Positions 1 to 5,219 of a DNA stretch of 5,219 nt are shown piece by piece. Made by a program: the position numbers and the translations under genes. Origin of the DNA: Thermogutta sp. (lineage in GTDB: Bacteria > Planctomycetota > Planctomycetia > Pirellulales > Thermoguttaceae); contig NZ_JACIYL010000267.1 in the NCBI RefSeq assembly GCF_014359955.1, positions 1-5,219 of the forward strand, read 5' to 3'. Every line of letters starts with the position of its first letter. Position 1 is the stretch's first letter. A model generated the notes under the pieces. The model saw only the letters and a program-made list of their open reading frames with translations, did not search any database and had not been told where the DNA came from.

Positions 1-1236
1 TTCGCGTACGCCATCGTTTTGTTCGGTTTAGGTATGCTTGCCGCCGGGAAGTGGAGGGCCAGCCTCGTCCTGCTGGGACTGGCTACCGCCTTCCATGTCC
101 TCGTCGGTGGCTGGTCTCTCGTAGCGATTTTCCTGGTATGGCTGATGAACGGCCGCCAGCCGCACTGGAAAATGTTGTTGCCTGCCGTGCTGATAGCGGG
201 GGTTCTGGCACTGCCGGGTGTTGTTCCTTCCCTTGCCCTGACGTGGAACGTGCCGCCGGAGATTCTCCGCGAAGCCCATCGGATTTACACTTTCGAGCGA
301 CTTGCCCATCACCTCGTGCCGGGATGCTTTCGTCCCGAGGACGCCACACGGTTTCTCATCCTCACTGGTCTTTATCTTGGCGCATCCTTTTTGTGGCGGG
401 GCCCGGTAGAGTGGCAGCGAATTCACCGTTTTGTCCTGGGGAGCCTGGCCATCGCGTTGGCGGGCTGGATTCTCTCCTGGACCGTTGCGATCTGGCCTGA
501 GTTTGCCGCAGCCGTGCTCCGTTACTACTGGTTCCGGCTTTCGGACGTCGCCGTGCCCATGGGGGCCGCGCTGTGGATCGGCATGGTCGCCGGGGATCGG
601 ATTGTCGTGTCCCGACCTTTTCGGGCGGCTCTGGTCACCCTGGGAACGGTTGGCTCCCTCCTTCATCTGAGCAGCTATGTGCCGGTCCGCACGCGGGCCA
701 CGCTGCCTCGAACGGAATGGACGGACGTCATGTGGAGTACCTGGCAGAGTGGGCAAACCGCCCTTTGGTGGTCCATCTGGCAAGAGGACCCAATCGCTCG
801 CCGGGAATTTCAGCAATGGCGGGAGGTCTGTCAGTGGATCTCCGCCAACACCCCGGCGGATGCGCGATTTCTCGCCCCGCTCACCAAGAGCACATTCAAA
901 TGGTATGCCGGCCGAAGCGAAGTCGTCACCTGGAAAGAAATCCCCCAGGACGCGCGGTCCATTGTGGCCTGGTGGGCCAAGCTCAAGGATATCTACCTGA
1001 TCAACGATCCCATCCGCGGTGAGTGGTGGGCGCGAAACGCCACCGATCTCGGCGAGGTCAGATTAAGCGCCCTGGCGCAGAGGTATCAATTCGAGTATAT
1101 CCTCACCCAGCGGTCTCCCGCGCTTAATTTCCAGACGGTATTTTCCCGACCGGACAACGACTATGTGGTCTATCGCGTGGAGCGGATGACACCGACCGTG
1201 ACGGAGGATCATCCCTCAAATCGCAACAGGCCGTAG
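1..1236 (+). CDS. Multi-pass membrane protein with DUF6798-like C-terminal module (5'-truncated)
   Basis: The reading frame is open from the first base of the window and stops at TAG 1234-1236. The first codons read FAYAIVLFGLGM, so the true start almost certainly lies outside the window; TTG at 19 and ATG at 34 are only internal candidates. About 411 residues are visible. Numbered from the TTG, the first ~220 residues hold roughly six hydrophobic segments (about 14-43, 52-75, 112-127, 137-160, 176-191 and 203-220), so this part is an inner-membrane domain. Family-like landmarks are ATAFHVLVGGW (22-32) and YYWFRLSDVAVP (169-180). A soluble tail follows (about 265-388), rich in Trp and charged residues, with NTPADARFLAP (277-287), TFKWYAGRSEVVTWK (292-306) and IPQDA (308-312). 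From memory this tail matches DUF6798, a family without an assigned function; the topology also resembles polytopic glycosyltransferases, but no catalytic motif is visible. The last 28 bases overlap the convergent tyrS. The membrane call is firm, the family call moderate. Confidence 0.8.
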   Translation, partial: FAYAIVLFGLGMLAAGKWRASLVLLGLATAFHVLVGGWSLVAIFLVWLMNGRQPHWKMLLPAVLIAGVLALPGVVPSLALTWNVPPEILREAHRIYTFERLAHHLVPGCFRPEDATRFLILTGLYLGASFLWRGPVEWQRIHRFVLGSLAIALAGWILSWTVAIWPEFAAAVLRYYWFRLSDVAVPMGAALWIGMVAGDRIVVSRPFRAALVTLGTVGSLLHLSSYVPVRTRATLPRTEWTDVMWSTWQSGQTALWWSIWQEDPIARREFQQWREVCQWISANTPADARFLAPLTKSTFKWYAGRSEVVTWKEIPQDARSIVAWWAKLKDIYLINDPIRGEWWARNATDLGEVRLSALAQRYQFEYILTQRSPALNFQTVFSRPDNDYVVYRVERMTPTVTEDHPSNRNRP

Positions 1237-2501
1237 TGTTTTTTACCGGTGCGGAGCACAATCGTCGTCTCGCTTGCCAGATCGGACGGAGTGAGGCGTG
1301 CGTCAGGGTCGGTCACCCGCCGGTTATTGACGTAGGCCCCACCCTGCTGAATGATGCGCCGGGCGTCACTTTTGCTCTTGGCGAGTCCCGCCAGACAAAG
1401 GGCTTCCACAAGCGGCAGGCCTTCCCCATGCAGCCTTTCCCGGCTTACGGCATGACTGGGAACATCATGGAAGATCTCGCCCAGTTCCCGGTCGGTGAGG
1501 CGGTCGATTTCCCCTCCGAAAAGGATGGCCGTTGCTCGCTCTGCGGTTGCCAGACCTTCCTCACCGTGAACCAGTCGCGTCAACTCCTGTGCCAGACGCC
1601 GCTGACCGAGTCGCTTTTCTGGCTGTGCCAGATGCTTCGCGACCACCACTTCGATTTCTTGGCGGGAAAGGTCGGTGAAGTACTTGAGGCACTTTTCCAC
1701 GACGTCGTCTTCGACGTTGATCCAGTACTGATAGAACTGATAGGGTGACGTCTTTCGCGGGTCCAGCCAGAGCGCCCCGCTCTCCGTCTTTCCCATTTTG
1801 GTTCCGTCACTTTTGGTGAGCAGCGGGCAGGTGAGCCCATAGAGCTGGACGCCAAGCAGGCGTCGTGCCAGGTCGATCCCCGCGGTGATATTTCCCCATT
1901 GATCGCTTCCGCCGACCTGGATTTCGCAACCGTAGTTCTGATAGAGATAGACGAAGTCATAAGCCTGCAGGAGCATGTAACTGAACTCGGTGTAGCTCAG
2001 GCCCGCATCGCTCCTTTCCAGGCGGGCTTTGACCGAGTCCTTGGTGAGCATCACGTTGACGGGAACGTGCTTGCCCACCTCTCGGAGAAAATCGAGAAAG
2101 CTGAAACGGGACATCCAATCGTAGTTGTTGAGAAGGAGCGCCCCATTGGGCTGGCGATCAAAGTCGAGAAATCGCCGCAGTTGCTGGGCCACTGCTTCGA
2201 CATTATGTCTCAACTCTTCAAGCGCGAGGAGCTTCCGCTCCTCCGACTTGCCGCTGGGATCGCCGATCATGCCAGTGGCTCCACCGACCAGGGCGATCGG
2301 ACGGTGCCCCGCCTGCTGAAAACGCCGCAACACCATGATCGCCATGAGATGCCCCACATGGAGGCTGTCGGCGGTTGGATCGAAGCCCGCATAGACAGTC
2401 CGCGGCCGCTCGGCAAGCAATTTGGGGAGCGCCTCCTCATCCGTACACTGATGGATGAGTCCCCGCCAGCGGAGTTCTTCGTACACATTCCCGGCCAGCA
2501 T
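1209..2501 (-). CDS. tyrS: Tyrosyl-tRNA synthetase (TyrRS, class I)
   Basis: This cytoplasmic enzyme uses ATP to activate tyrosine and attaches it to tRNA-Tyr. The chosen start gives 430 residues, close to the usual ~420 for bacterial TyrRS, and the gene looks intact. Visible landmarks: Y37 and D41 in VYAGFDPTADSL; the HIGH-type motif HVGH at 48-51; GATGMIGDPSGKS around 74-86 with D81; the tyrosine-pocket pattern Y175, Q179, D182; GGSDQWGN at 197-204; and the KMSKS-type motif KMGKT at 235-239, followed by ESGALWLDP. An S4 RNA-binding domain follows at about 362-425 (LPLVEALCLAGLAKSKSDARR region), so this is the common TyrS type. The frame stays open 158 codons further upstream, but that stretch lies across glgP and does not look like TyrRS. 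ATG 2499-2501 is preceded by GGGAAAGG at a 9-base spacing, and the family N-terminus fits. It lies 74 bases downstream of glgP on the same strand, so co-transcription is possible. Its 3' end overlaps the convergent membrane gene. Confidence 0.97.
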   Translation of the reverse strand: MLAGNVYEELRWRGLIHQCTDEEALPKLLAERPRTVYAGFDPTADSLHVGHLMAIMVLRRFQQAGHRPIALVGGATGMIGDPSGKSEERKLLALEELRHNVEAVAQQLRRFLDFDRQPNGALLLNNYDWMSRFSFLDFLREVGKHVPVNVMLTKDSVKARLERSDAGLSYTEFSYMLLQAYDFVYLYQNYGCEIQVGGSDQWGNITAGIDLARRLLGVQLYGLTCPLLTKSDGTKMGKTESGALWLDPRKTSPYQFYQYWINVEDDVVEKCLKYFTDLSRQEIEVVVAKHLAQPEKRLGQRRLAQELTRLVHGEEGLATAERATAILFGGEIDRLTDRELGEIFHDVPSHAVSRERLHGEGLPLVEALCLAGLAKSKSDARRIIQQGGAYVNNRRVTDPDARLTPSDLASETTIVLRTGKKHYGLLRFEG

Positions 2502-2510
2502 CAAGAAAGA

Positions 2511-2518
2511 CCTTTCCC
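2511..2518 (-). promoter_or_regulatory. Ribosome binding site of tyrS
   Basis: On the minus strand the purine-rich GGGAAAGG ends 9 bases before ATG 2499-2501. It decides the tyrS start, because the reading frame is open much further upstream through the end of glgP, where no TyrRS-like sequence is found. The codon directly before the ATG is TTG, which could serve as a start one residue earlier with no practical consequence. Confidence 0.6.
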
Positions 2519-2535
2519 TCACCTGTTTCTGAAGA

Positions 2536-2551
2536 GTTTTTTCGTTTTTTC
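2536..2551. repeat. Tandem 8-base repeat with phased T6/A6 tracts in the glgP-tyrS gap
   Basis: GTTTTTTC occurs twice head to tail (2536-2543 and 2544-2551) on the plus strand. On the minus strand, the sense strand of glgP and tyrS, this reads as two A6 tracts 8 bases apart, about 35 to 50 bases before the tyrS start. Next to it, TTCCGC (2549-2554) and GCGGAA (2560-2565) form a 6-bp inverted repeat around a 5-base loop. In the glgP to tyrS direction the hairpin is followed by A residues, not T, so it does not read as an intrinsic terminator. No good -10/-35 pair is visible in the gap. The repeat may simply be an unstructured leader or a small slippage product. Confidence 0.5.
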
Positions 2552-2575
2552 CGCACCAGGCGGAACAGCGGCAGG

Positions 2576-4771
2576 TCACCGCGGCATTTCGGCGCTGGTC
2601 CCGCAGGCGGCGGGCAGATAGGCCAGGCGAACGTAATCCGCTACCATGCGGTGCGAACTGAACCGCCAGGCCAGCGAACTGATGGAATTCATCATGCGGA
2701 GGACCCAGCGACGTGGCAAGCCATCGGCGTCCTGATCGTAGAACTCGGGGATGACCTGGGTTTCCAGCACGTGGTAAAGACTCTCCGCATCCCGCGCGTC
2801 CTGAACCTGCTCGGAGCGATGCGTCGCCCCATGCCCGATGGCGAAGCCGTTTGAGCCGTCGTAGGCCTCGGCCCACCAGCCGTCCAGCACCGAGAAATGG
2901 AGGGCACCGTTGAGGACGGCCTTCTGGCCGCTCGTCCCGCTCGCCTCCAGCGGTCGTCGCGGGGTGTTGAGCCACACATCGACCCCCTGAATCAGGTGAC
3001 GGCAGACGTTGATGTCGTAATCCTCAATGAAGACGATCCGCTTGGCAAACCGGGGATCGTGCCGCAAATTGGCAATCATTTTGATGAACTCTTTACCGCC
3101 TGTATCCCGAGGATGCGCCTTCCCACTGAAAATAAACTGGACCGGCCGCTGCGGATCGTTGACGATCCTGGCAAGGCGCTCGATGTCGTGCAAAATGAGC
3201 GGCGCACGCTTGTAGGTCGCAAAACGCCGGGCAAAACCAATCGTGAGGATATTGGGGTCGAGGATTGTTCGCGCAGCCTCGATCACCTCGTCCGGTTCAT
3301 TGCGGCGACGGCACTGCCGGCTCACCCGACGTCGCACGAATGCCAACAACTGGTTTTTCAGCGTCAGGTGCGTTTCCCACAATTCCCCGGGATCCACGTT
3401 GTAAATGGCCTGCCAGACTTCCGGTTCCCCCATTCGTTCGAACCACCGGTCGGGGAAATAGCGGTCATAAAGGAGCTTCATCTGCCAGGCCAGCCAACTG
3501 GGGATATGGACGCCGTTGGTGATATGGCCAATGGGCACCTCATCTTCTACCCGCCAGGAAAACAGCGGGGACCACATCTGGCGTGTGACCCGGCCGTGAA
3601 GGGCGCTCACCGCGTTGGCCTTCCGCGAGCATTTGAGGGCCAGAACCGTCATGCAGAACGGCTCATCCGCCCGGGAAGGCTCCACACGTCCCAGTCCCAT
3701 CAGTGTCTCGTGAGAGATCCCGAGGGCGTCGCGCAGGGGTCCCAGGTGCTCCTCAATGAGCCCGGCATCGAAGCGGTCGTGTCCCGCGGGAACCGGGGTG
3801 TGCGTGGTGAAAACCGTGCACTGCCGGACTTCCCGGAAGGCTTCGTCGAAGCTGAGACCGTCGTCCATCATCTTTTCCCGAATGACCTCCAGGACGGCAA
3901 AGGCACTGTGGCCTTCGTTGAGATGATAGACGCCCGGTTTGATCCCCAAAGCCCGCAGGACCCGCACACCGCCCACGCCCGCCACAAGTTCCTGGCGAAT
4001 CCGCGTGCGGTTATCACCGCCATAAAGACGGCTGGTCAATTCGCGGTCTTCCGGGCTGTTTCCATCCACATCGGTGTCCAGCAGATAGATATTCACCCGT
4101 CCCACCCGCAACTGCCACACCTTGGCCAGCAGATGCGACGCCCGCGTTTCCAGCGTGATGATGAGGGGCTTCCCCTCTGCATCCGTCACCAGATCGAGGG
4201 GCAGCTTGGTGACGTCCACGTCGATATATTCCTCCTCCTGCCAGCCATCGACCGTCAAATGCTGCTTGAAATACCCCTGATCGTAAAACAACCCGATGGC
4301 CACCAGGGGAACCCCCAGGTCGCTCGCGCTCTTGCAGTGATCCCCAGAAAGAACCCCCAGACCTCCGGAGTAGATCGGAACGGACTCGTGGACCCCGTAT
4401 TCCAGGGAAAAGTACGCCACGGGCTTGGAACCAAGAACGCCCGCATTCGTCCGTGCCCACAGGGGACGCTCCGACAGGTACTCCTTAAGCCGACGATAGG
4501 CCTGATTGATGCGGCTCTGGAGGGCCAGCTCGGCCACACGGGCCTCCAGCCTTTCGGGAGTCATCTCTGCCAGGAGGGCCACCGGATTGTGGTCTAACTG
4601 CCGCCAGCGAATCGGGTCGAGGTCGCGAAACAGGTTGATCACGTCCGGTTGCCAGGTCCACCAGAGGTTCCGGGCAAGCGTGACACATTTGTCGTACATC
4701 GTCTGGGCAGACATGCTCAGCTCCACTGCCGGACGAAGACTGTGGTTGGTGGAGATTTCTGCGATTCCCAT
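2576..4771 (-). CDS. glgP: Alpha-glucan (glycogen/maltodextrin) phosphorylase, GT35, DUF3417-containing type
   Basis: This cytoplasmic PLP enzyme uses phosphate to cleave terminal alpha-1,4 glucose units from glycogen or maltodextrins, giving glucose-1-phosphate. The 731 residues look complete and fit the short bacterial/archaeal branch (TIGR02094-like). Residues ~25-115 match the N-terminal DUF3417 module (YDKCVTLARNLWWTWQPD at 26-43; LDPIRWRQLDHNPVALL at 51-67). The phosphorylase domain follows: AYFSLEYGVHESVPIYSGGL (119-138), GVLSGDH (139-145), YHLNEGHSAF (282-291), FTTHTPVPAGHDRF (321-334), GHITNGVH (415-422), and RRFATYKR (515-522), where R516 and K521 should line up with the phosphate-contacting Arg and Lys. 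In EASGTSGQKAVLNG (609-622), K617 is the expected PLP Schiff-base lysine; many relatives have GMK where this has GQK. The start is uncertain: ATG 4769-4771 has GGGAG at 9 bases, but ATG 4712-4714 (M20, MSAQTMYDKCV) has GGAG at 6 bases and begins nearer the conserved block. An in-frame TGA lies about 30 codons above the first ATG. tyrS follows 74 bases downstream. Confidence 0.96.
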   Translation of the reverse strand: MGIAEISTNHSLRPAVELSMSAQTMYDKCVTLARNLWWTWQPDVINLFRDLDPIRWRQLDHNPVALLAEMTPERLEARVAELALQSRINQAYRRLKEYLSERPLWARTNAGVLGSKPVAYFSLEYGVHESVPIYSGGLGVLSGDHCKSASDLGVPLVAIGLFYDQGYFKQHLTVDGWQEEEYIDVDVTKLPLDLVTDAEGKPLIITLETRASHLLAKVWQLRVGRVNIYLLDTDVDGNSPEDRELTSRLYGGDNRTRIRQELVAGVGGVRVLRALGIKPGVYHLNEGHSAFAVLEVIREKMMDDGLSFDEAFREVRQCTVFTTHTPVPAGHDRFDAGLIEEHLGPLRDALGISHETLMGLGRVEPSRADEPFCMTVLALKCSRKANAVSALHGRVTRQMWSPLFSWRVEDEVPIGHITNGVHIPSWLAWQMKLLYDRYFPDRWFERMGEPEVWQAIYNVDPGELWETHLTLKNQLLAFVRRRVSRQCRRRNEPDEVIEAARTILDPNILTIGFARRFATYKRAPLILHDIERLARIVNDPQRPVQFIFSGKAHPRDTGGKEFIKMIANLRHDPRFAKRIVFIEDYDINVCRHLIQGVDVWLNTPRRPLEASGTSGQKAVLNGALHFSVLDGWWAEAYDGSNGFAIGHGATHRSEQVQDARDAESLYHVLETQVIPEFYDQDADGLPRRWVLRMMNSISSLAWRFSSHRMVADYVRLAYLPAACGTSAEMPR
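4721..4724 (-). promoter_or_regulatory. Alternative ribosome binding site inside the annotated glgP start
   Basis: GGAG on the minus strand lies 6 bases before the internal ATG 4712-4714, a better spacing than most. If it is used, glgP begins at MSAQTMYDK and the protein has 712 residues. The 19 residues lost (MGIAEIS to VEL) show no similarity I can recognise to the DUF3417 module. Confidence 0.4.
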
Positions 4772-4780
4772 CAGGATCCA

Positions 4781-4785
4781 CTCCC
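4781..4785 (-). promoter_or_regulatory. Ribosome binding site for the longer glgP start
   Basis: GGGAG on the minus strand lies 9 bases before ATG 4769-4771, the farthest-upstream ATG, GTG or TTG in the glgP frame before the in-frame TGA. It supports the longer annotated start but does not rule out the internal one. Confidence 0.45.
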
Positions 4786-4955
4786 ATTCCGTATCAATAG
4801 CTGGTCCGCAGGCGAACCGGCTGCTTCCCCGTCCCCGCCAGGAGACGACTTCACCGATTCACGGCCTGTTTGTATCGTCAGGCATCCGGCCGGCGCTGAT
4901 GTTTTCGCGCTCCGCCCCACCGCCACCCCATTTGCCCATCGGTAGTCGCTGACGA

Positions 4956-4980
4956 TCAGTCAACCGGGGTCGCCGACTGA
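4956..4980. repeat. Inverted repeat in the putative glgP leader
   Basis: TCAGTC (4956-4961) and GACTGA (4975-4980) are perfect reverse complements separated by 13 bases. In a glgP leader transcript this could form a modest hairpin. On the plus strand a T5 run follows 8 bases later (from 4989), which is too far for a convincing intrinsic terminator. Confidence 0.35.
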
Positions 4981-5046
4981 CGGCCAGATTTTTCCTATTT
5001 CCTCAGGGACACCCCGCATCCAGGTTCGCGCCAGTGTGGATGCCAG

Positions 5047-5219
5047 CTAAAAGCCTTGATTATACCACCTGCGCATGGCGCGATTGGAGAGCAGCCATAC
5101 CCTCCGGAAGTTGGGTACCAAATAACCCAATGCCGATTTTGCTTCCGCACAACGTTCCTTCAGGCTTTCCGATTGAATCGGCATAGCCGTCGCTTCTTTC
5201 CCACTCTTTTTGCCTGCAC
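5047..5219 (-). CDS. Possible 3' end of an unrecognised gene running off the right edge
   Basis: On the minus strand a frame is open for 56 codons from 5217 to TAG at 5049-5047. The translation looks protein-like, with an amphipathic stretch (SLKERCAEAKSALGYLVPNF) and a Trp/Arg-rich end (RRVWLLSNRAMRRWYNQGF). An internal ATG at 5184-5182 would give a 45-residue peptide. Against this, only about 55% of third codon positions are G or C, less than I judge for the start of glgP. Another minus-strand frame and one plus-strand frame are also open across the same bases, and the perfect TATAAT lies within its last codons. I do not recognise the product. If real, it is probably the end of a gene co-directional with glgP. 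Confidence 0.25.
   Translation of the reverse strand, partial: AGKKSGKEATAMPIQSESLKERCAEAKSALGYLVPNFRRVWLLSNRAMRRWYNQGF
5059..5067 (-). promoter_or_regulatory. Extended -10 promoter element reading toward glgP
   Basis: The minus strand reads TGGTATAAT, a perfect sigma-70-type -10 hexamer (5064-5059) with the upstream TG of an extended -10. No good -35 hexamer is present at 16-18 bases (the best is CCAATC-like), as is typical of extended -10 promoters. Transcription would begin near 5051-5053, giving a leader of about 280 bases to ATG 4771, or about 340 to ATG 4714. The main doubt is that the hexamer also falls inside a possible open frame (WYNQGF, then stop) reaching the right edge. No closer promoter for glgP stands out. 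Confidence 0.5.
5111..5130. repeat. Inverted repeat TTGGGT / ACCCAA
   Basis: TTGGGT (5111-5116) and ACCCAA (5125-5130) are perfect reverse complements around an 8-base A-rich loop. The right arm shares base 5130 with the next inverted repeat, so the two stems would stack directly. It lies about 50 bases upstream of the extended -10 element reading toward glgP. Confidence 0.5.
5130..5184. repeat. 9-bp inverted repeat with nested 13-base palindrome (possible operator)
   Basis: ATGCCGATT (5130-5138) and AATCGGCAT (5176-5184) are perfect reverse complements separated by 37 bases. The right arm is also part of a tight palindrome, CCGATT-G-AATCGG (5169-5181). The hexamer CCGATT thus occurs directly at 5133-5138 and 5169-5174 and inverted at 5176-5181, with another copy at 4854-4859. 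Tight dyads with repeated half-sites look like a binding site for a dimeric regulator, but no regulator gene is in the window and no family is recognised. Confidence 0.45.

Larger units (their letters stand above)
4772..5219. other. Non-coding region upstream of glgP (448 bases)
   Basis: No complete gene is convincing here. Plus-strand frames crossing it from glgP (ending about 4945-4952) are low-complexity translations antisense to the glgP start. From the right edge, several frames on both strands are open over 55-80 codons, so openness alone says little. The region contains a strong extended -10 element reading toward glgP (5059-5067), a 6-bp inverted repeat (4956-4980), a G-rich minus-strand stretch (4912-4937) and the dyad cluster at 5111-5184. 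I saw no tRNA, rRNA or known riboswitch. The part between the promoter and glgP would be a leader of about 280 bases. Confidence 0.6.

Noticed and set aside
28..816. A 262-codon minus-strand frame, plus several plus-strand frames, over the membrane gene
   Set aside because: They are Pro/Arg/Gly-rich shadows of the plus-strand membrane protein, whose hydrophobic segments and motifs are clearly the coding signal.
1239..1244. T6 run just after the membrane gene's stop, possible terminator
   Set aside because: No adjacent GC-rich hairpin. The run is accounted for by the Lys-Lys codons near the conserved C-terminal end of tyrS.
2549..2565. Perfect 6-bp hairpin in the glgP-tyrS gap as an intrinsic terminator
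   Set aside because: In the glgP direction it is followed by A residues, and in the opposite direction it is not followed by a T run, so it does not fit terminator architecture on either strand.
2502..2975. A 158-codon upstream extension of the tyrS frame
   Set aside because: It overlaps the conserved end of glgP in another frame and reads as Arg/Gly-rich shadow translation. The TyrRS fold begins at ATG 2501, which has a ribosome binding site.
2897..4597. A 566-codon open frame on the plus strand opposite glgP
   Set aside because: It is exactly antisense to well-conserved glgP sequence and its translation shows no domain or motif. Long antisense frames are common opposite GC-biased genes.
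4506..4952. Plus-strand open frames across the glgP 5' end into the intergenic region
   Set aside because: More than half lies antisense to the conserved DUF3417 region. The rest has no recognisable protein character.
4772..5219. tRNA or other structural RNA gene in the upstream region
   Set aside because: I looked for a T-arm-like GGTTCGA pattern with a matching acceptor stem on both strands and found none. GGTTCG occurrences lack the flanking pairing.
1..5219. Insertion sequence, CRISPR array, toxin-antitoxin or defence module
   Set aside because: No transposase, integrase, spaced direct repeats, terminal inverted repeats with target duplication, or effector motifs are visible. Nearly all of the window is accounted for by three ordinary genes.

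Overview
The window looks like an ordinary chromosomal segment of a moderately GC-rich bacterium, most probably a planctomycete. This rests on two things. The glucan phosphorylase is of the short DUF3417-bearing type and ends in a tail (GTSAEMPR) that I associate with planctomycete homologs. The left-hand membrane protein resembles a DUF6798-type family I remember as common in Planctomycetes. Both are recalled resemblances, not searches.

Layout, left to right. (1) A plus-strand gene enters from the left edge and ends at 1236. It is the 3' part of a multi-pass membrane protein with a conserved soluble C-terminal module. (2) A minus-strand tyrosyl-tRNA synthetase gene (tyrS, 1209-2501) converges on it, and the two coding regions overlap by 28 bases at their 3' ends. 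(3) After a 74-base gap lies a minus-strand alpha-glucan phosphorylase gene (glgP, 2576-4771). (4) The remaining 448 bases (4772-5219), upstream of glgP, hold no convincing complete gene. They contain a very good extended -10 promoter reading toward glgP, which implies a long 5' leader, and a cluster of inverted repeats near the right edge. A short open minus-strand frame running off the right edge may be the 3' end of another gene, but the support is weak.

How the genes relate. glgP releases glucose-1-phosphate from glycogen-like glucans, and tyrS charges tRNA-Tyr. They point the same way with a short gap and no recognisable intrinsic terminator between them, so they may share a transcript, but they have no obvious pathway link. 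The membrane gene is on the opposite strand and is transcribed toward them.

I found no mobile element, CRISPR array, tRNA, rRNA, toxin-antitoxin pair or defence cassette, and no clear sign of a new biological system. The points most worth a second look are the dyad cluster at 5111-5184, the long leader of glgP, and the uncharacterised membrane family at the left edge.
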